Part shown: positions 44,733 to 55,556 of the stretch, one piece after another
Layout: every line of letters starts with the position of its first letter
How positions within the stretch are numbered: position 1 is the first letter of the stretch
Assembly: GCA_007922195.1 (NCBI GenBank)
Contig: ML682059.1
Location: forward strand, 15,058,319-15,122,318
Reading direction: 5' to 3'
Length of the DNA: 64,000 bases
Source: Podocnemis expansa
Lineage: Eukaryota > Chordata > Testudines > Podocnemididae
Made by a program: the position numbers and the translations under genes
The notes under the pieces: model-generated
Database searches by the model: none
Seen by the model: the letters and a program-made list of their open reading frames with translations, nothing else
What the model was told of the DNA's origin: nothing

Positions 44733-44952
44733 CTGGAAGGTGAAGTGTTGTGCAGAGATTTAGTTAGGGATGCAGGAAGAGGAAGACTACCACAGGCTAA
44801 AGTAAGAAATTTTAAATTGTCAACAGTTACCTGAATAGGCAGAAATCATTTGTGTCAGGTCCCCTTCCAAACTGTGTATTTGTGGCCTCAGCGTATATTC
44901 CTATTTTATGAGCTTTATTTACCTCAATTGACATCATAGTAGAAAAAAAGAA

Positions 44953-46377
44953 AAGTAACTACTAACCATAAAGCAGAATACACTGTTCTTCTTTGAGCAC
45001 TGCTTGGATACATTGAGTAATAGGTGTGTCTGTGTTGCAAAGCACAATTGGTAGGAAAGCTTTTTGCCCTAGCCTGTCAAAATAGGGCTGGCGGCCACTG
45101 CCCCCTGGCCACCCAGTGGCTATATATAAGGCCGCAGCCCTGCCCCTTCTCAGTTCCATTTTCTGCCCTCAGTGATGGTATCAGAGCAGCCCACTCCTTG
45201 CGATTGCGCAAGCGGCCTGTCTTATATGAGCAACTCGCTTGATTGGGAGAACCTCTTTGTGGATGTCATTCCACTGAAAAGTGCTACTCTCATAGAGCAC
45301 AAAGCTTTGGAGCAAGGAAATCACTCCCACTCACTGTCTGCCATGCCAGGGTTTAAACTTTGTGCTGCCTGCAGCAAGGCCATCCTGAGAGATCAACCCC
45401 ACGAGAAGTGGCTCCTCTGCTTGGACGAAGCCCTTTTGGTCACCGAGTGCTCAATCTGTCAGGCCTTCAAACCATGGACCATAAAAGACAGAGAGCAATG
45501 GAACCGTGCATTGGCCTCGGAGCAAATCTGGTAGCCAACCCCCAAAGCTTTGGGGGGTCCTTTGGCACCTTGTGCCATTTCGGCACCAGAGCATACCCAG
45601 CACTGCTCTCCTTGAGAACAAAAGAAGACGAGCTCAGTACCAGTGTCAGTACTGAAGCTTTGGCGCCACTCCACGTCCCTCATCTAGGGGTTGTCTCAGG
45701 ACCGGCAGGAGTTGGTACTGATCCGTTCCACCCCGGAGGCTTTTGAGGCAGTGAAGGATCTCCTCCTCCTGCTGATGGCCCCCACTCCGGTGCCCCCCCC
45801 CCCAAGAAAAAGGGTAAATCAGCTTTCACTTCAGGAACCTGGCCACCCCAAGAGTGATACCAGACTCCGTCACTGATTTTGGTGCCAAGTTCCCTGGCAC
45901 TGGATCTGGCTAATCAAGTCAAGGGCCCCGGTACAATTCTCTGGCAGTGCAGACGTGGGCCCGTGAGGCTTCTCAATCCCCGAGCCCTGAGAAGGATGTC
46001 TCAAAAGGGAGTAAACAACCCCATCCAAGGCCTTCCATACCAATGCCTTATGGGTACCGACCCCATGAATGGTCTCCCCAGGGGACCCCAATGGGTCCTT
46101 GTGGTACTGCTCAGCCGGCTTGGCCCCGTGTCCTCTGGCACTAGCTAGAGCCCTGAACCCCATGCCCCACTCCTACACTGGGGACATCATGGCGCATTTC
46201 AACCTCCTTTGCTGTGTGTATGCTCATGTGGGGTTGGAGACTCATTCTCCCAGGCGGCCTAGTGATATTTTGTTTGGCCCTGCCATCACTTCGACAGAGC
46301 CCATAACAGTTCCTCTGTACCCTAGTGTGCAGGATCTTGCCATGTCACGTTGGCAAGCCCCCGTATAGGACACAGTG
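44953..46377 (+). mobile_element. DIRS fragment copy C (left repeat and gag)
   Basis: The left terminal repeat begins near 44953 ('TGTTCTTCTTTGAGCACTGC', 'GCCCTAGCCTGTCA', 'GGCTATATATAAGGC') and is followed by gag on the plus strand. It stops at about 46377, within the gag region corresponding to 'LHEGVY..' of copy B, where hAT-related sequence begins. It is more diverged from copies A and B than they are from each other. Confidence 0.8.
45172..46368 (+). pseudogene. DIRS gag N-terminal part (copy C)
   Basis: The first 120 codons are open: 'MPGFKLCAACSKAIL.DQPHEKWLLCLDEALLVTECSICQAF.PWTIKDREQW', with two CxxC pairs around a PH motif, aligning with copy B 'MPGFKPCLGCCKAFLLDEPHDQFLICLGE'. A stop follows at 45532. 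Later pieces shift frame and end with 'PITVPLYPSVQDLAMSRWQAPV', corresponding to the 'VSVLLHEGVYSIIKARWQT' block of copy B. Confidence 0.75.
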
Positions 46378-46600
46378 GGCCATAATACAGGGGTTTTTTT
46401 AATAACCTTTTGAGAGCAGTCAGTGGTTTTGGATGTAACAATTGTGTCAATTTTCAGTCATTTCTGATGATTCTTATTTAACTCTCAAAATAGAAATACA
46501 AGAGAAATAATTTTGCATTATTTTACAACATCTGGAAATGCTGGTGATTTTTTTTTAAAAAAAATTTACTATTGCTTTTCAAATTTAAATTGTCGAGGAT
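46378..46600 (-). mobile_element. Internal hAT fragment, inverted copy of 48345-48545
   Basis: Reverse complement of sequence inside the hAT element at 47668-50073: 'GAGAGCAGTCAGTGGTTTTGG', 'TCATTTCTGATGATTCTTAT' and 'AAATACAAGAGAAATAATTT' occur in both. It lacks terminal repeats and sits exactly at the truncation points of DIRS copies C and B. Confidence 0.8.
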
Positions 46601-46862
46601 GCTTGGACCCTCATAGAGTGGGCTCTAACAGTTCCAGGAAGGAGCATTTTCGACCTTCCGTAGCAGTCCTTGATACAGGTCACAATCCATTTAGAGATGC
46701 ACTGAGAGGATACTGGTAAACCTCTCTTATGTTTGGTGACCACCACAAACAGTTGGGGGGGTCTTGCGAAATGTCTGGGTGTGCTCAATGTAAGTTAGGA
46801 GTGCTCTCATCATGTCTAGTGTATGCCAGTTCCTCTGGTTCTGCATAACCTGGGGATCTGAA

Positions 46863-47191
46863 CAGGGGCGTCGCTGGCCACCCCCGGCCCACAGGCCCTG
46901 CCCCCAGCCTGCAAGCCCCGCCCCCAGCCTGCAAGCCCCGCCCACTGGCCAGGGAGAGGGCCAGGTGCTGCTGTGTCACCGTGTGCCGCTAGGCCTCGCA
47001 TCCCCGGCTGGGGACGAGGCCAGAAGCGGCCGCAGGAGGCCGGGCCCCACATCCCCAGCTGGGGATGGGGCCACCGCAGCCGCTGGCGGCTGGGGCCTGG
47101 ATCTCCAGCCTGATTGGGCCAGAGATCTGGGGCACTGGAGTTGGGGTTCAGGGCACATGCCCCGGGGTGCCCAGCACCAGTGATGCCTCTA
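46863..47191. mobile_element. hAT MITE, GC-rich, same family as 59542-59891
   Basis: Ends CAGGGGCGTCGCTGG and, inverted, TAGAGGCATCACTGG; flanks GATCTGAA (46855-46862) and GATCTGAG (47192-47199) form an 8-bp target duplication with one change. The interior is composed of 'GGCC.GGGCCCC..ATCCC' repeats. No coding capacity. Confidence 0.9.
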
Positions 47192-47667
47192 GATCTGAGT
47201 AAAAAACTGGCAAGCAGATTTCCTGGTTAAGGTGGAAAGGGGTGGCCACTTTGGGGAGGAAGGATGGGTGGTGATGCAAAACCACTTTATCCGGCTAGAA
47301 CCTCGTGTATGGGGGTTCTGAGGAGAGGGCTTTCAACTCTGAAACCCTTCTAGGTGATTGCTACTAAGAAGGCCACCTTCCAGGACAAGACCAGGAGGGT
47401 GGCTGAGTCCAATGGTTCATAGGGTGGCTCTGTCATTGCCTGGAGGATGATATTCAGGTCCCAAGGTGGGGTGGGCTTACAAGGTTGGGGAAAAAGTCTC
47501 TCCACCCCTTTTAGGAATCTGACAGAGGTGGGATGGGAGAAAACTGATTGTCCATCCACACTCTTGTGGAGAGCTGAGATTTCCGCTAAAAGGAGAAAGG
47601 CCTCATTCCCTTAGGTCTAGCAGATAGTCGAGGATCAGGTGAATAGAGGCTGATATAGGGTCTACAC

Positions 47668-50073
47668 CAGACGTGGCCAAACTGTGGCTTGCGAGCCACA
47701 TGTGACTCTTTAAAGAAAAATTGCGGCTCCGGGGAGAGTGCAGGAGGGAAGAACGGCATGGCAGGAGACAATGGTGAGAAATTTGCAATTGTTGGGGACA
47801 GCAGAGAGGCAGCAGGAGGATGAGAACCGGCAGCCAAGGAGCAGCCTTGTGAGAGCTGCAGGAAAAAGCAGTGTGGTCAGAGATGGGAGAGGGGCAGCAC
47901 TGTGAGACCTGGCAGGGAAGAAGCAAGGTGGTAAGAGCTGGGAGGGGAGGGATAGCACTGAGAAAGCCCGCAGGCGAGGGGGCCACATTTTGAGAGCCCC
48001 CAGAGAAAAACAGTGTCATCAGTTAGGTGCAGAGACATGCCAGATTCTACAGTTTACCCACACAATATTAATTCTACCCTCCTTGTCTATACGCATTATG
48101 ATAGTCTTTAATTACAACATCACAGGCTTCAATCATTGTACAAACTGGAAGCACACAGAAGCAAAATTAAAATAGCTCCAGCAAGAAGTCTGACCTTCTG
48201 AGTGCATGATTTTTTAAATACTTTTCTTTTTTTGATATTGTTTTCTGGCTCAATATCTTTAAAACTGGCAACATAAATTGATCAAGAGCAAGTCTACAAT
48301 GAACTACAGATAAGGTGATGATAATCTAGCAATTTAAACTTGAAAAGCAATTGCAAATTAATTTTTTTTTTTTAAATCACCTGGCATTTCCAGATATTGT
48401 AATATAATGCAAAATTATTTCTCTTGTATTTCTATTTTGAGAATTAAATAAGAATCATCAGAAATGACTGAAAATTGACACAAGTGTTGCATCCAAAACC
48501 ACTGACTGCTCTCAAAAGGTTGTAAAAAAACCCTCTATTAGTTTAAAGAATGTTACAAGTACTTATTATGGATCATTGTTCATTTTCAGCATGCAAAATG
48601 ATTTGGACTTAGGATAGACCACTACTACCGAAAACTGGCTTTAGAAAAAAATTCCTTAAGTCCATTGGACAAGTGGGCCTGAGAGATCAGTATGTCATCT
48701 GTTTGCAGAAGAAACTGCTAGTACATTTATTTTATAAGAAAAGTTTAGTTAATGTACCTAAGTCAATTACCAAGATAATTTACATTCACTGCAAAGTTCA
48801 ATAGCAGCACTATACTTCCACTGATTAAATAGCATTCAACATGTATTTTTTCTTTGTTGTATACCAGTAGTCAAAATCCATTTATATTTCAGTGCAGTCT
48901 TCATGAATGACTCTATGGGTATCTAAGCCCATTAGACAAGAGAGTAATTGTTGTAAAGGGCTGAGGATGGAAAATTGTGTCGTAAACTTTCTGAAAAAAA
49001 TTTCTCACCAATAGAGATTTTACTTTGTATTATAAAAACCAAATAATGATATTTAGAATTTATACAGGGCCTGACCCCAAACTGAATAAACTCAATGGGA
49101 TTTTTTCCATAATATCTTCTGTGCATGGACTCCAAAGCACTTACTGAAACAGGCTTTGATCTTGCACTTTATGTCCCCATAAATTCTCATTGATCTGTTG
49201 TGATTCTGAACAGTTGAAAAGGTGCCCCTGTGTGCATCTCTTCACAGGATTAAGATGAGAGCAGGGTTTTCCCTTACTATTACTCTCATTTTAAAATTAA
49301 TTGTGTCTGATTGAGTCTTCAGACCTTTTGTTCATGAGTATTTTAGTGAACAAGTTTACTGGCAGAAATGTTGGCAGGGAAGCAGGGGCATGGTTGGGGC
49401 CTTGGTGGGATGGGGGGGCAGAAGTGTGACATGCTTGGGGAGAGCAGAGAAGCAGCAGTGTGGTAAGAGACTTCAGGGAAGCAGCAACAGGGGTGAGGGA
49501 GGGAAGCATGGCATGTTCAGAGAAGCCATAGCATGTTTAGATTTTCTCATAGGCCCTAATGCAGCGTACTTGTTGTTAAAATAAAATCATTTTACAAGTC
49601 CTAAACATGATTTGGAATACTAAGAAATGAAAATACAAAGGAGAGAAGTTTAAAACTGGACGTAGATTACTTTCAATTTTTGGCACAACTTACTGCTGTA
49701 AGCATCATATTCCTCAATGGAATTCAAAACATTGCGCAATACTTAGAGATCAGCATCTGAGAAAGCTTTTACAAGTTACTGCCCAGATTTTAGAAAAACT
49801 TGCCACAAGCCTATAGTGTTCTACATCTAGTGACAGCAAAGTTTTTACATTATAGGCCTAGTTTCGTGGTAACCTTAAATAATTATTAGAATCTGATATT
49901 AGTAGGATCAATATTTGCCCTATTTTTACAAAAAAATTAAAGTGCACAATGAATTTTAAGCTTAGTAATTTTGGAGTAGGTAAAAATATGTGGTTATATG
50001 CCTCAGTGTGGCTCTTGAAGATTTAATAATCGACTTGTGCGGCTCTTGAGTTCCATAGGTTTGGCCACCCCTG
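47668..50073. mobile_element. hAT-type element, 2.4 kb, in DIRS recombinase
   Basis: Ends CAGACGTGGCCAAACTGTGG and, inverted, CAGGGGTGGCCAAACC, the standard hAT terminus. Flanks GTCTACAC (47660-47667) and GTCTATAC (50074-50081) are an 8-bp target duplication with one change. The subterminal GGCTC boxes ('GTGGCTTGCGAGCC', 'TGTGCGGCTCTTGAG') are typical. G-rich minisatellite-like DNA lies near both ends (47700-48010, 49370-49540). The middle 1.3 kb is A/T-rich. I see no intact transposase, so the copy is non-autonomous or decayed. Confidence 0.9.
47700..48010 (+). repeat. Minisatellite-like G-rich repeats in the hAT element
   Basis: Imperfect units of about 30-40 bases with 'GGCAGGGAAGAAGC', 'GTGAGACCTGGCAGG', 'GGTAAGAGCTGGGAGG'. 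A second set is at 49370-49540 ('GGCAGGGAAGCAGGGGCATG', 'GTGGTAAGAGACTTCAGGG'). Confidence 0.6.
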
Positions 50074-50378
50074 GTCTATACCCTTGTCCCGTGCCCAAAT
50101 GGAGAATCGCTTCGATTTGGCTGTGTACATGGACCTTATGGATGGTCTTCTGCTACCAACCAGGACCTTCTTAACCCTGTCTGAGCAGAGCCTCTCCTGC
50201 TCACTGAGCCAGAGAGCATCCAGGCCATCAGGTGTAGACAGTCCAGGTCTGAATGCCAAAGGTACCCCAAGTCCTGCGTCAGGGTCCACCCAAGGTGGGA
50301 GGTGGAGTGGAATCTCTATGGACATGTCCTGCAGGAGTAGGAACCAGTGCTGTCTGGGCCAGTCCGGAACTATTAGTA

Positions 50379-51095
50379 TTATAGAATCATAGGGTTGGAA
50401 GGGACCTCATAAGGTCATCTAGTCCAACTCCCTGCCAAAAAAAGCAGGACTACTCCCACTAAATTATTTCAGCTAGAGTTTTATCTAGCCGGGCCTTAAA
50501 CATCTCCAAAAACGGAGATTCCACCACCTCCCTAGGTAGCCCATTCTAATGCTTTACCACCCACCTAGTAAGCAAGTTTTTCCTAATATCCAGCCTCGAC
50601 CTCCCCAGCTGCAACTTGAAACCACTGCTCCTTGTTCTGTCTTCTGTTACTACTGAGAACAGCTGAGCCCCATCCTCCTTGGAGCATCCCTTCAGGTAGC
50701 TGAAGGCTGCTATCAAATCCCTCCTCAGTCTTCTCTTCTGGAGGCTAAATAAGCCTAGTTTCTTCAGTCTTTCTTCATGGGGCTTGTGCTCCAGCCCCTT
50801 GATCATTTTTGTTGCCCTCCGCTGGACTCTAATTTGTCCACGTCCTTTCTGTAGTGGGGAGCCCAAACTGGACACAGTATTCCAGATGCGGCCTCCCCGG
50901 TGCTGAATAGAGGGGAAAGATCACATCCCTTGATCTTCTGGCAATGCTTCTTCTGATGCAGCCCAGGATGTCATTGGCCTTTTTGACAGCAAGAGCACAT
51001 TGCTAACTCATATCTGGCTTCCCATCCACCAGGACCCACCAGCACCCCCAGGTCCCTTTCTGTGGTGTTGCTACTTGTTCGTTCTGCCCCTGTCA
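50379..51095 (-). mobile_element. CR1 LINE inserted in DIRS copy B
   Basis: The plus strand begins 'ATAGAATCATAGGGTTGGAA', 'GGTCATCTAGTCCAACTCCC', the complement of the CR1 3' end. The ORF2 C-terminus is on the minus strand at 50875-50546 ('[39 protein letters not shown]'). It is 5'-truncated at about 51095, where DIRS sequence resumes. Its low divergence from the canonical CR1 tail suggests a relatively recent insertion. Confidence 0.9.
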
Positions 51096-51216
51096 ATGTT
51101 CAGGAGAACCCTCCGTATCAGGGGACAGTGGGAAAGGCATACATCAGGGGCCCTGACCAGTTGATGAGGAAGGCGTCAGTAATGGACCCCTCCTCCTGGC
51201 CCCTGATGGAGCAGAA

Positions 51217-51507
51217 CTAGGGGCACTTGCGATTCTGTTGTGTTGCAAACAAGTCTATCTGGGGGAGATGCCATTTGTCTACTAGGAGTGAGAACACCTT
51301 GTTGTGAAGCAGCCACTTCCGGTTCACTAACAGTTTTCTGCTTAGTGAGTCCGCTAGCCCATTGTCCATGCCTGGTAGGTGGGAGGCCATTGGGATGAAG
51401 TTGTGTAATATGGCCAATTCCCAGAGTTTGCATGCCTTCTTGCAAAGTAGCATAGAATGGTCCGTCCCCTTCTGATTCATGTAGAACACAGCTGTGGTAT
51501 TGTCCAT
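51217..51507 (-). pseudogene. DIRS RNase H fragment (copy B)
   Basis: Open for 96 residues: 'MDNTTAVFYMNQKGTDHS' (catalytic Asp), 'LWELAILHNFIPMASHLPGMDNGLADSLSRK' (final Asp), then 'WHLPQIDLFATQQNRKCP', the MT-like start. The upstream half with the catalytic Glu lies in another frame. Confidence 0.8.
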
Positions 51508-51920
51508 GAGGATCTGGACCGACTTGCCCTATATCTCATCTAGGAAGGTCAAGCAGACTAGCCTGATGGCCCTTAGTTCCTTCGCATTTATGTGGAGAGG
51601 ATCGTCCATGTGGGACCAGAGCCCCTTAGTGGAGAGACCCTCAGATGTGGGCCCCCCACCCTGTGTTTGAGGCATCCATTATTAAGGTCACTTAGGGCCT
51701 GAGGTCTTTGAAGGGAATGCCCCCCATGGCAAAACAGGGATCCCTCCAAACCTGAAGAATCCCCAGAGTATCCTGGGGGGACAGACAGTACCTTGTTCAG
51801 GGAGTCCCTCCATATGTGGAACACCGTGGAAAGCCAGATTTGGAAAGGCCTCATCCTCAGGCGCACCGTCTGGATCACTGAGGTAGAGGCTGCCATGTGA
51901 CTGAGGAGCTGCAGGCACCA

Positions 51921-52879
51921 TCAGGCCATGGTCACAGGGGACATTTTCAGCTCTGTAATGATGGTACAATTGGACTGAAATCTGGAGCAGGGTAGGAATG
52001 CTAACCCCTTGTGGGCATCTAGACGTGCCCCTATGTTTTGGGACAGGGGGCGCTTTGACTTCTCTTGGTTTATATGGAGGCCCAGATAGTCACAGAGCCT
52101 CACTACTGCTTTGACGTGGAGCTCTACTTGGGAGCTTGATTTCTCAACTATTCACGAGTCATCTAGATAGGGATAAATTCTTATGTCCCATCTGTGCAAG
52201 TATGCCGCAACTGGCACCATGCTCTTCGTGAACACCCTGGGGACCAGGGAGAGCCTGAAAGGAAGAGAGGTAAACTGGAAGTGGTTGTTTGCCACCATGA
52301 ACCTTAGGAACTGCCTGTGGCGGGGCTTTACAGCTATGTGAAAGTAGGCATCTTTCAGATCGAGGGGCACGAACCAATCCATGGGAGACAGAGACAGGAG
52401 GATCTGAGATAGGAAAACCATGCAGAACTTTATTCTCCTTATGTGTTTAAGGCTCTGAGATCTAGAATGGGTCGAAGGTCCCAGTCGGATTTCAGGACCA
52501 GGAAGTATCAGGAGTGAAACCCTTTGCTCCACTCCCACTTGGGAACCTTTTCGATGTCTCTGAGGGAGAGGAGTTTCTGGCATTCAATCTTGATAAAGTA
52601 GGACAGTTCCTGGTTTCCGAGGGATGAATGAAGGGGAGGTTTTCTGTCCCGAGGAATCAAAAGAAACTGATTACGATATCCCTCCGTGACCATCTGAAGG
52701 ACACATTGGTCAGATGTAATGTTGGTCCAGTGGTGTGTGAAGTGGTGTAAGCGGTTGGGGACTGGTCGAGTCATGGGTTCGCTGGCTGTATGGTAACCGT
52801 CAAAAATGCTGTTTCTTCCCTGATGAGCGTTTGGAGGCCTGCCCACGCCTACCTGATTGGGGAACATGGGACTTCTCAC
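51921..52879 (-). pseudogene. DIRS reverse transcriptase (copy B), frameshifted
   Basis: The N-terminal part at 52879-52508 ('CVLQMVTEGYRNQFL', 'ECQKLLSLRDIEKVPKWEWSKGFHS') ends at a stop. The palm is in another frame to 52152: 'MDWFVPLDLKDAYFHIAVKPRHRQFLRFM' (motif A), 'NNHFQFTSLPFRLSLVPRVFTKSM' (motif B), 'RIYPYLDDS' (motif C) and then a stop. The thumb 'LCDYLGLHINQEKSK' follows at 52103. YLDD is intact, but the next residue is Ser instead of Trp and the frame closes. Confidence 0.85.
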
Positions 52880-52906
52880 TCTTTCCCGAATGGACCTTGT
52901 CCTTTT

Positions 52907-54103
52907 CTATGTCCCCAAGGTGGTGCTGAGGAAAGGGGAGGGACCTCGGGAATGTACTCTGCAGTTGAATCTGTTGTTTAACTGCTGAAGTTGTTGTTGG
53001 AGGAGTTGATGGGGTTTTAGAGAGTGTCTGTTAGGGTGCAGGGTGTAAATTCCCAGTGACCGGAGCGTGGCTCTTGAGTCTTTCATGCCATGGAGCTTCA
53101 CATTGTCGTACTCAGTGAAGAGGTCAGGGCCTTTGAATGGGAGGTCCTGAATAGTAAGCTGCAGATGTGGCAGTAGGCCCAAGCCCTGTAGCCAGGCCAA
53201 GCGACGCATTACTACAGCCGATGCCATCGTATGGGCGGCTGTGTCCACGGCATCCCAGATGGCCATCAGAGCATCTCTGGGTCCCATTTCCCCTTCTTTG
53301 AGCACCGTGTTGAAGTCCCTAAGAAGATCCTTCGGGATAATGGTGCAGAAGCCTTGCATGGCGTTCCAGAGGTTAAAGATATACCTTGTTATAAGGGCTG
53401 AGTGGTTTGCTATGTGCAGCCAAAGGGCTGCTGTGGAGTAAACCTTCCTGCCAAGTAGGTTGAGTTTCCTTGCCTACTTATTCTTAGGGGTGGAACCCGG
53501 TTCACCTTGGTTCTCTTTCTGGTTCCCGGAGTCAATGACCAGAGACCCCAGAGTGGGGTCTTGGAACAGAAAGGAGAATTTGTCCTGAGGGATGTGGTAC
53601 TTACGGTCTGTGACCCTGGATACCAGCGGGATCGAGGACAGGGTTTGCCAGCGGGCCTTGATGATGCTGTATACCCCTTCGTGGAGCAGTACAGACACCT
53701 TAGCAGCTGAAGCCCTCCGGCCAACATCAAAGAAGGGGTTCATCTCCTCTTGGATGACCCCAAGCTCAAGGTTCAGGTTTGCTGCCATGAGGTGTAGTGA
53801 CTCCTGGTGGGCACGAGAGTCCTCATCACTCTCAAAGGTGTATTCATCGGGTGAAGAGGAAGAACAGTTCTGCGATCTACTCCGACATGTGGAGTCGGGA
53901 TCGGGTTCATCATCCAGGAAGTCGAATTCCATGGTCTGTGCGGGCGACCAGATGGAGTGGTGCCATGAGACTAAGGTATCATCGTCAGCCATGTCCAGCC
54001 AGTCGTGTGACCAGTTGTTAAAAGACGCTCCGGCCTCCAGATGGCATGGAGGGGAACAACCTCGACTAGGTTGCGGTGTGGTACCCAAAGAGGAGGGCCC
54101 CAC
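52907..54103 (-). pseudogene. DIRS gag C-terminal part (copy B), one stop
   Basis: Two long stretches in the same frame, 54103-53474 and 53473-52907, are separated only by a stop at 53474-53476. Blocks: 'WLDMADDDTLVSWHHS', acidic 'SSSSPDEYTFESDEDSRAHQESLHLMAANLNLELG', 'FFDVGRRASAAKVSVLLHEGVYSIIKARWQTL', 'KYHIPQDKFSFLFQDPTLGSLVIDSGNQ', then 'LNLLGRKVYSTAALWLHIANHSAL', 'ALMAIWDAVDTAAHTMASAVVMRRLAWLQGLGL', and a Gln-rich tail 'LLQQQLQQLNN'. At about 400 residues it is the longest gag frame in the window. Confidence 0.8.
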
Positions 54104-54761
54104 TGGTTCAGGCGGGCCTGACGGTCTGTTCTTGCGTCAAGGCATGGGCAAGGGAGAGCGCTTATGATGCCATTTCCCTAAATGTTCTCCTACTCTTATT
54201 ACCATCTTGAGAGGAGAAGAGCATACTGAGGCTGGAGGCAAAATCAACACTGATCCGTGGGAAGGGGCCCCTGAGACTTAGGAGCACGGCACTGACACGT
54301 CCTGGGAGGAATGTGGGGAGGAGACCGGGGAGCAGTCCTCCGTGGAATGCGGTACCGAAGGCGGACTGGATGGCACTGGGTTGGGAGAGCAGTCCCCAGT
54401 GCCGGATTGCAGCACCAGCAGCAGGCTAGGCAGTACTGGCTTGGTGGGCGGAGCCACTCCCTGCACTAACTGGGGTCCTGGTCCCATGGTCGGTGTTGAG
54501 CTGGTTTTCTTCTGCGGTGCTGGTATGCGGACCGGAAAACACTGCTGCGCCAACGTGGAAGCCTGTGGCGTCTGTGGTGCTGCTGGCGGTGCCGCCTTGG
54601 GTTCGGCACCCCAACAGTACCGATGGGGGCATTGACCAAGACTTTAGGCTCAGCACCAGAGATTGGTCCCGGGGTTTTGGTGCCCAGGCCGATGGGTGAG
54701 CCAGCGAAGCACTCAGGGCTCAGGCGGCATCAGAGGCTTGCGAGCTGCTCCCGGCAAGGGA

Positions 54762-54956
54762 TCAGAGGCACTGCTCTCTGTCCTTGCGAGTCCTCCTTTT
54801 GAAGGACTGGCAGAGGGGGCAGCTCTTAGCAAGATGAGACTCACCGAGGCATATGAGAAATTGATCATGCGGCTCATCCAGCAGGAAGGCTTTACAGCAT
54901 CCTAGGCATGGTTTGAAACCAGGCATCTTGAATTTCATGGTAGAAGACAGGCACTT
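54762..54956 (-). pseudogene. DIRS gag N-terminal zinc-like domain (copy B)
   Basis: 'MPGFKPCLGCCKAFLLDEPHDQFLICLGESHLAKSCPLCQSFKRRTRKDREQCL': CxxC, PH, C and CxxC elements matching copies A and C. Cys-rich N-termini like this are known in DIRS ORF1 proteins. It is out of frame with the rest of gag; the Pro/Ser/Gly-rich region between 54760 and 54110 is broken. Confidence 0.8.
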
Positions 54957-54989
54957 GCTTATGCAAGTTTCCTGGCTGATCTGAAACTG

Positions 54990-55190
54990 TCGCTGAAGGC
55001 AGAAAAAGGAATTGGAAGGATAAGGGTCACAGTCACCTATATAGCCGCGGTTGTGGCGTGGAGGGGGCATTGGCTGCGTGCCCTGACCTGACAGGCTAAG
55101 GGTGAAGACTTTCTGAGCTACCATGCACTGTGGCACCTAGATACCTGTAACTGAATGATGTGAGCAGCGCTCAAGGAGAATAACTGGTTA
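54990..55190 (-). promoter_or_regulatory. DIRS copy B left terminal repeat with TATA-like box
   Basis: Minus-strand order matches copy A: 'GCGCTGCTCACATCATTCAG', 'AGCCTGTCAGGTCAGGGCAC', 'GCGGCTATATAGGTGACTG'. The TATA-like box sits about 85 bases upstream of the gag ATG at 54956. Confidence 0.65.
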
Positions 55191-55245
55191 CTTGGGGATT
55201 TCCAGAGTTCTTAGGGAATCCCCAGCTGACATAGATCCAGTGTAA

Positions 55246-55548
55246 GGGCATGTCCACATGTCTTTATTTCAAAATAACAGTGGTTATTTCAAAATAAAAA
55301 AGTTTTAGTCCACACCACGTATTCTTATTTTGAAACAACGCAGCCAGGGGGCCATGTTGCCACACCTCCCATGCTGCCCCTCTTCTGAATCAAAATAGCA
55401 TGTCCATATGCAGGGCAAGCTATTTCGATTTCAGGGTGTCCCTTATTTTGAAATAAAAAAAAAATATTTTGAAATAAGTCATTTCAAAGTAAGGCTTTTA
55501 TTTCAAAATGACTTATTTCAAAATAAGCCTTTGTGTGTGGACATAGCC
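55246..55548. mobile_element. Harbinger MITE derived from the family at 1-1842
   Basis: Ends GGGCATGTCCACATG and, inverted, GGCTATGTCCACACAC, flanked by TAA on both sides (55243-55245 and 55549-55551). Inside, 'GGCCATGTTGCCACACCTCC' and 'CATGCTGC' (near 55348-55376), then 'CAAAATAGCATGTCCA' and 'AGCTATTTCGATTTC', match 1627-1710 of the transposase-bearing copy in the same order. It is an internal-deletion derivative. Confidence 0.92.
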
Positions 55549-55556
55549 TAAGAGTT

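Larger units (their letters stand above)
46601..50375 (-). pseudogene. DIRS tyrosine recombinase (copy B), split by two hAT elements
   Basis: The N-terminal arm at 50325-50080 reads 'LSEQERLCSDRVKKVLVGSRRPSIRSMYTAKSKRFSIWARDKGID'. After the 2.4-kb hAT it resumes with 'PISASIHLILDYLLDLRE' at 47659. 'PPYEPLDSATLLVLSWKVAFLVAIT' lies at about 47430-47350; in copy A this block precedes the catalytic Arg. Past the hAT MITE, 'KHKRGLPVSSQCISKWI' and 'TVRAHSMRVQASS' carry the HxxR motif (near 46620). It ends before the catalytic Tyr. Confidence 0.8.
46601..55190 (-). mobile_element. DIRS retrotransposon copy B, interrupted three times
   Basis: Left terminal repeat at 54990-55190, then gag, RT, RNase H and recombinase on the minus strand, in the order seen in copy A. 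Interruptions: CR1 at 50379-51095, hAT at 47668-50073 and a hAT MITE at 46863-47191. Without them the copy is about 5.1 kb. The right terminal repeat and complementary region are missing: sequence ends at 46601, at a point equivalent to about 38290 of copy A. Confidence 0.9.
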
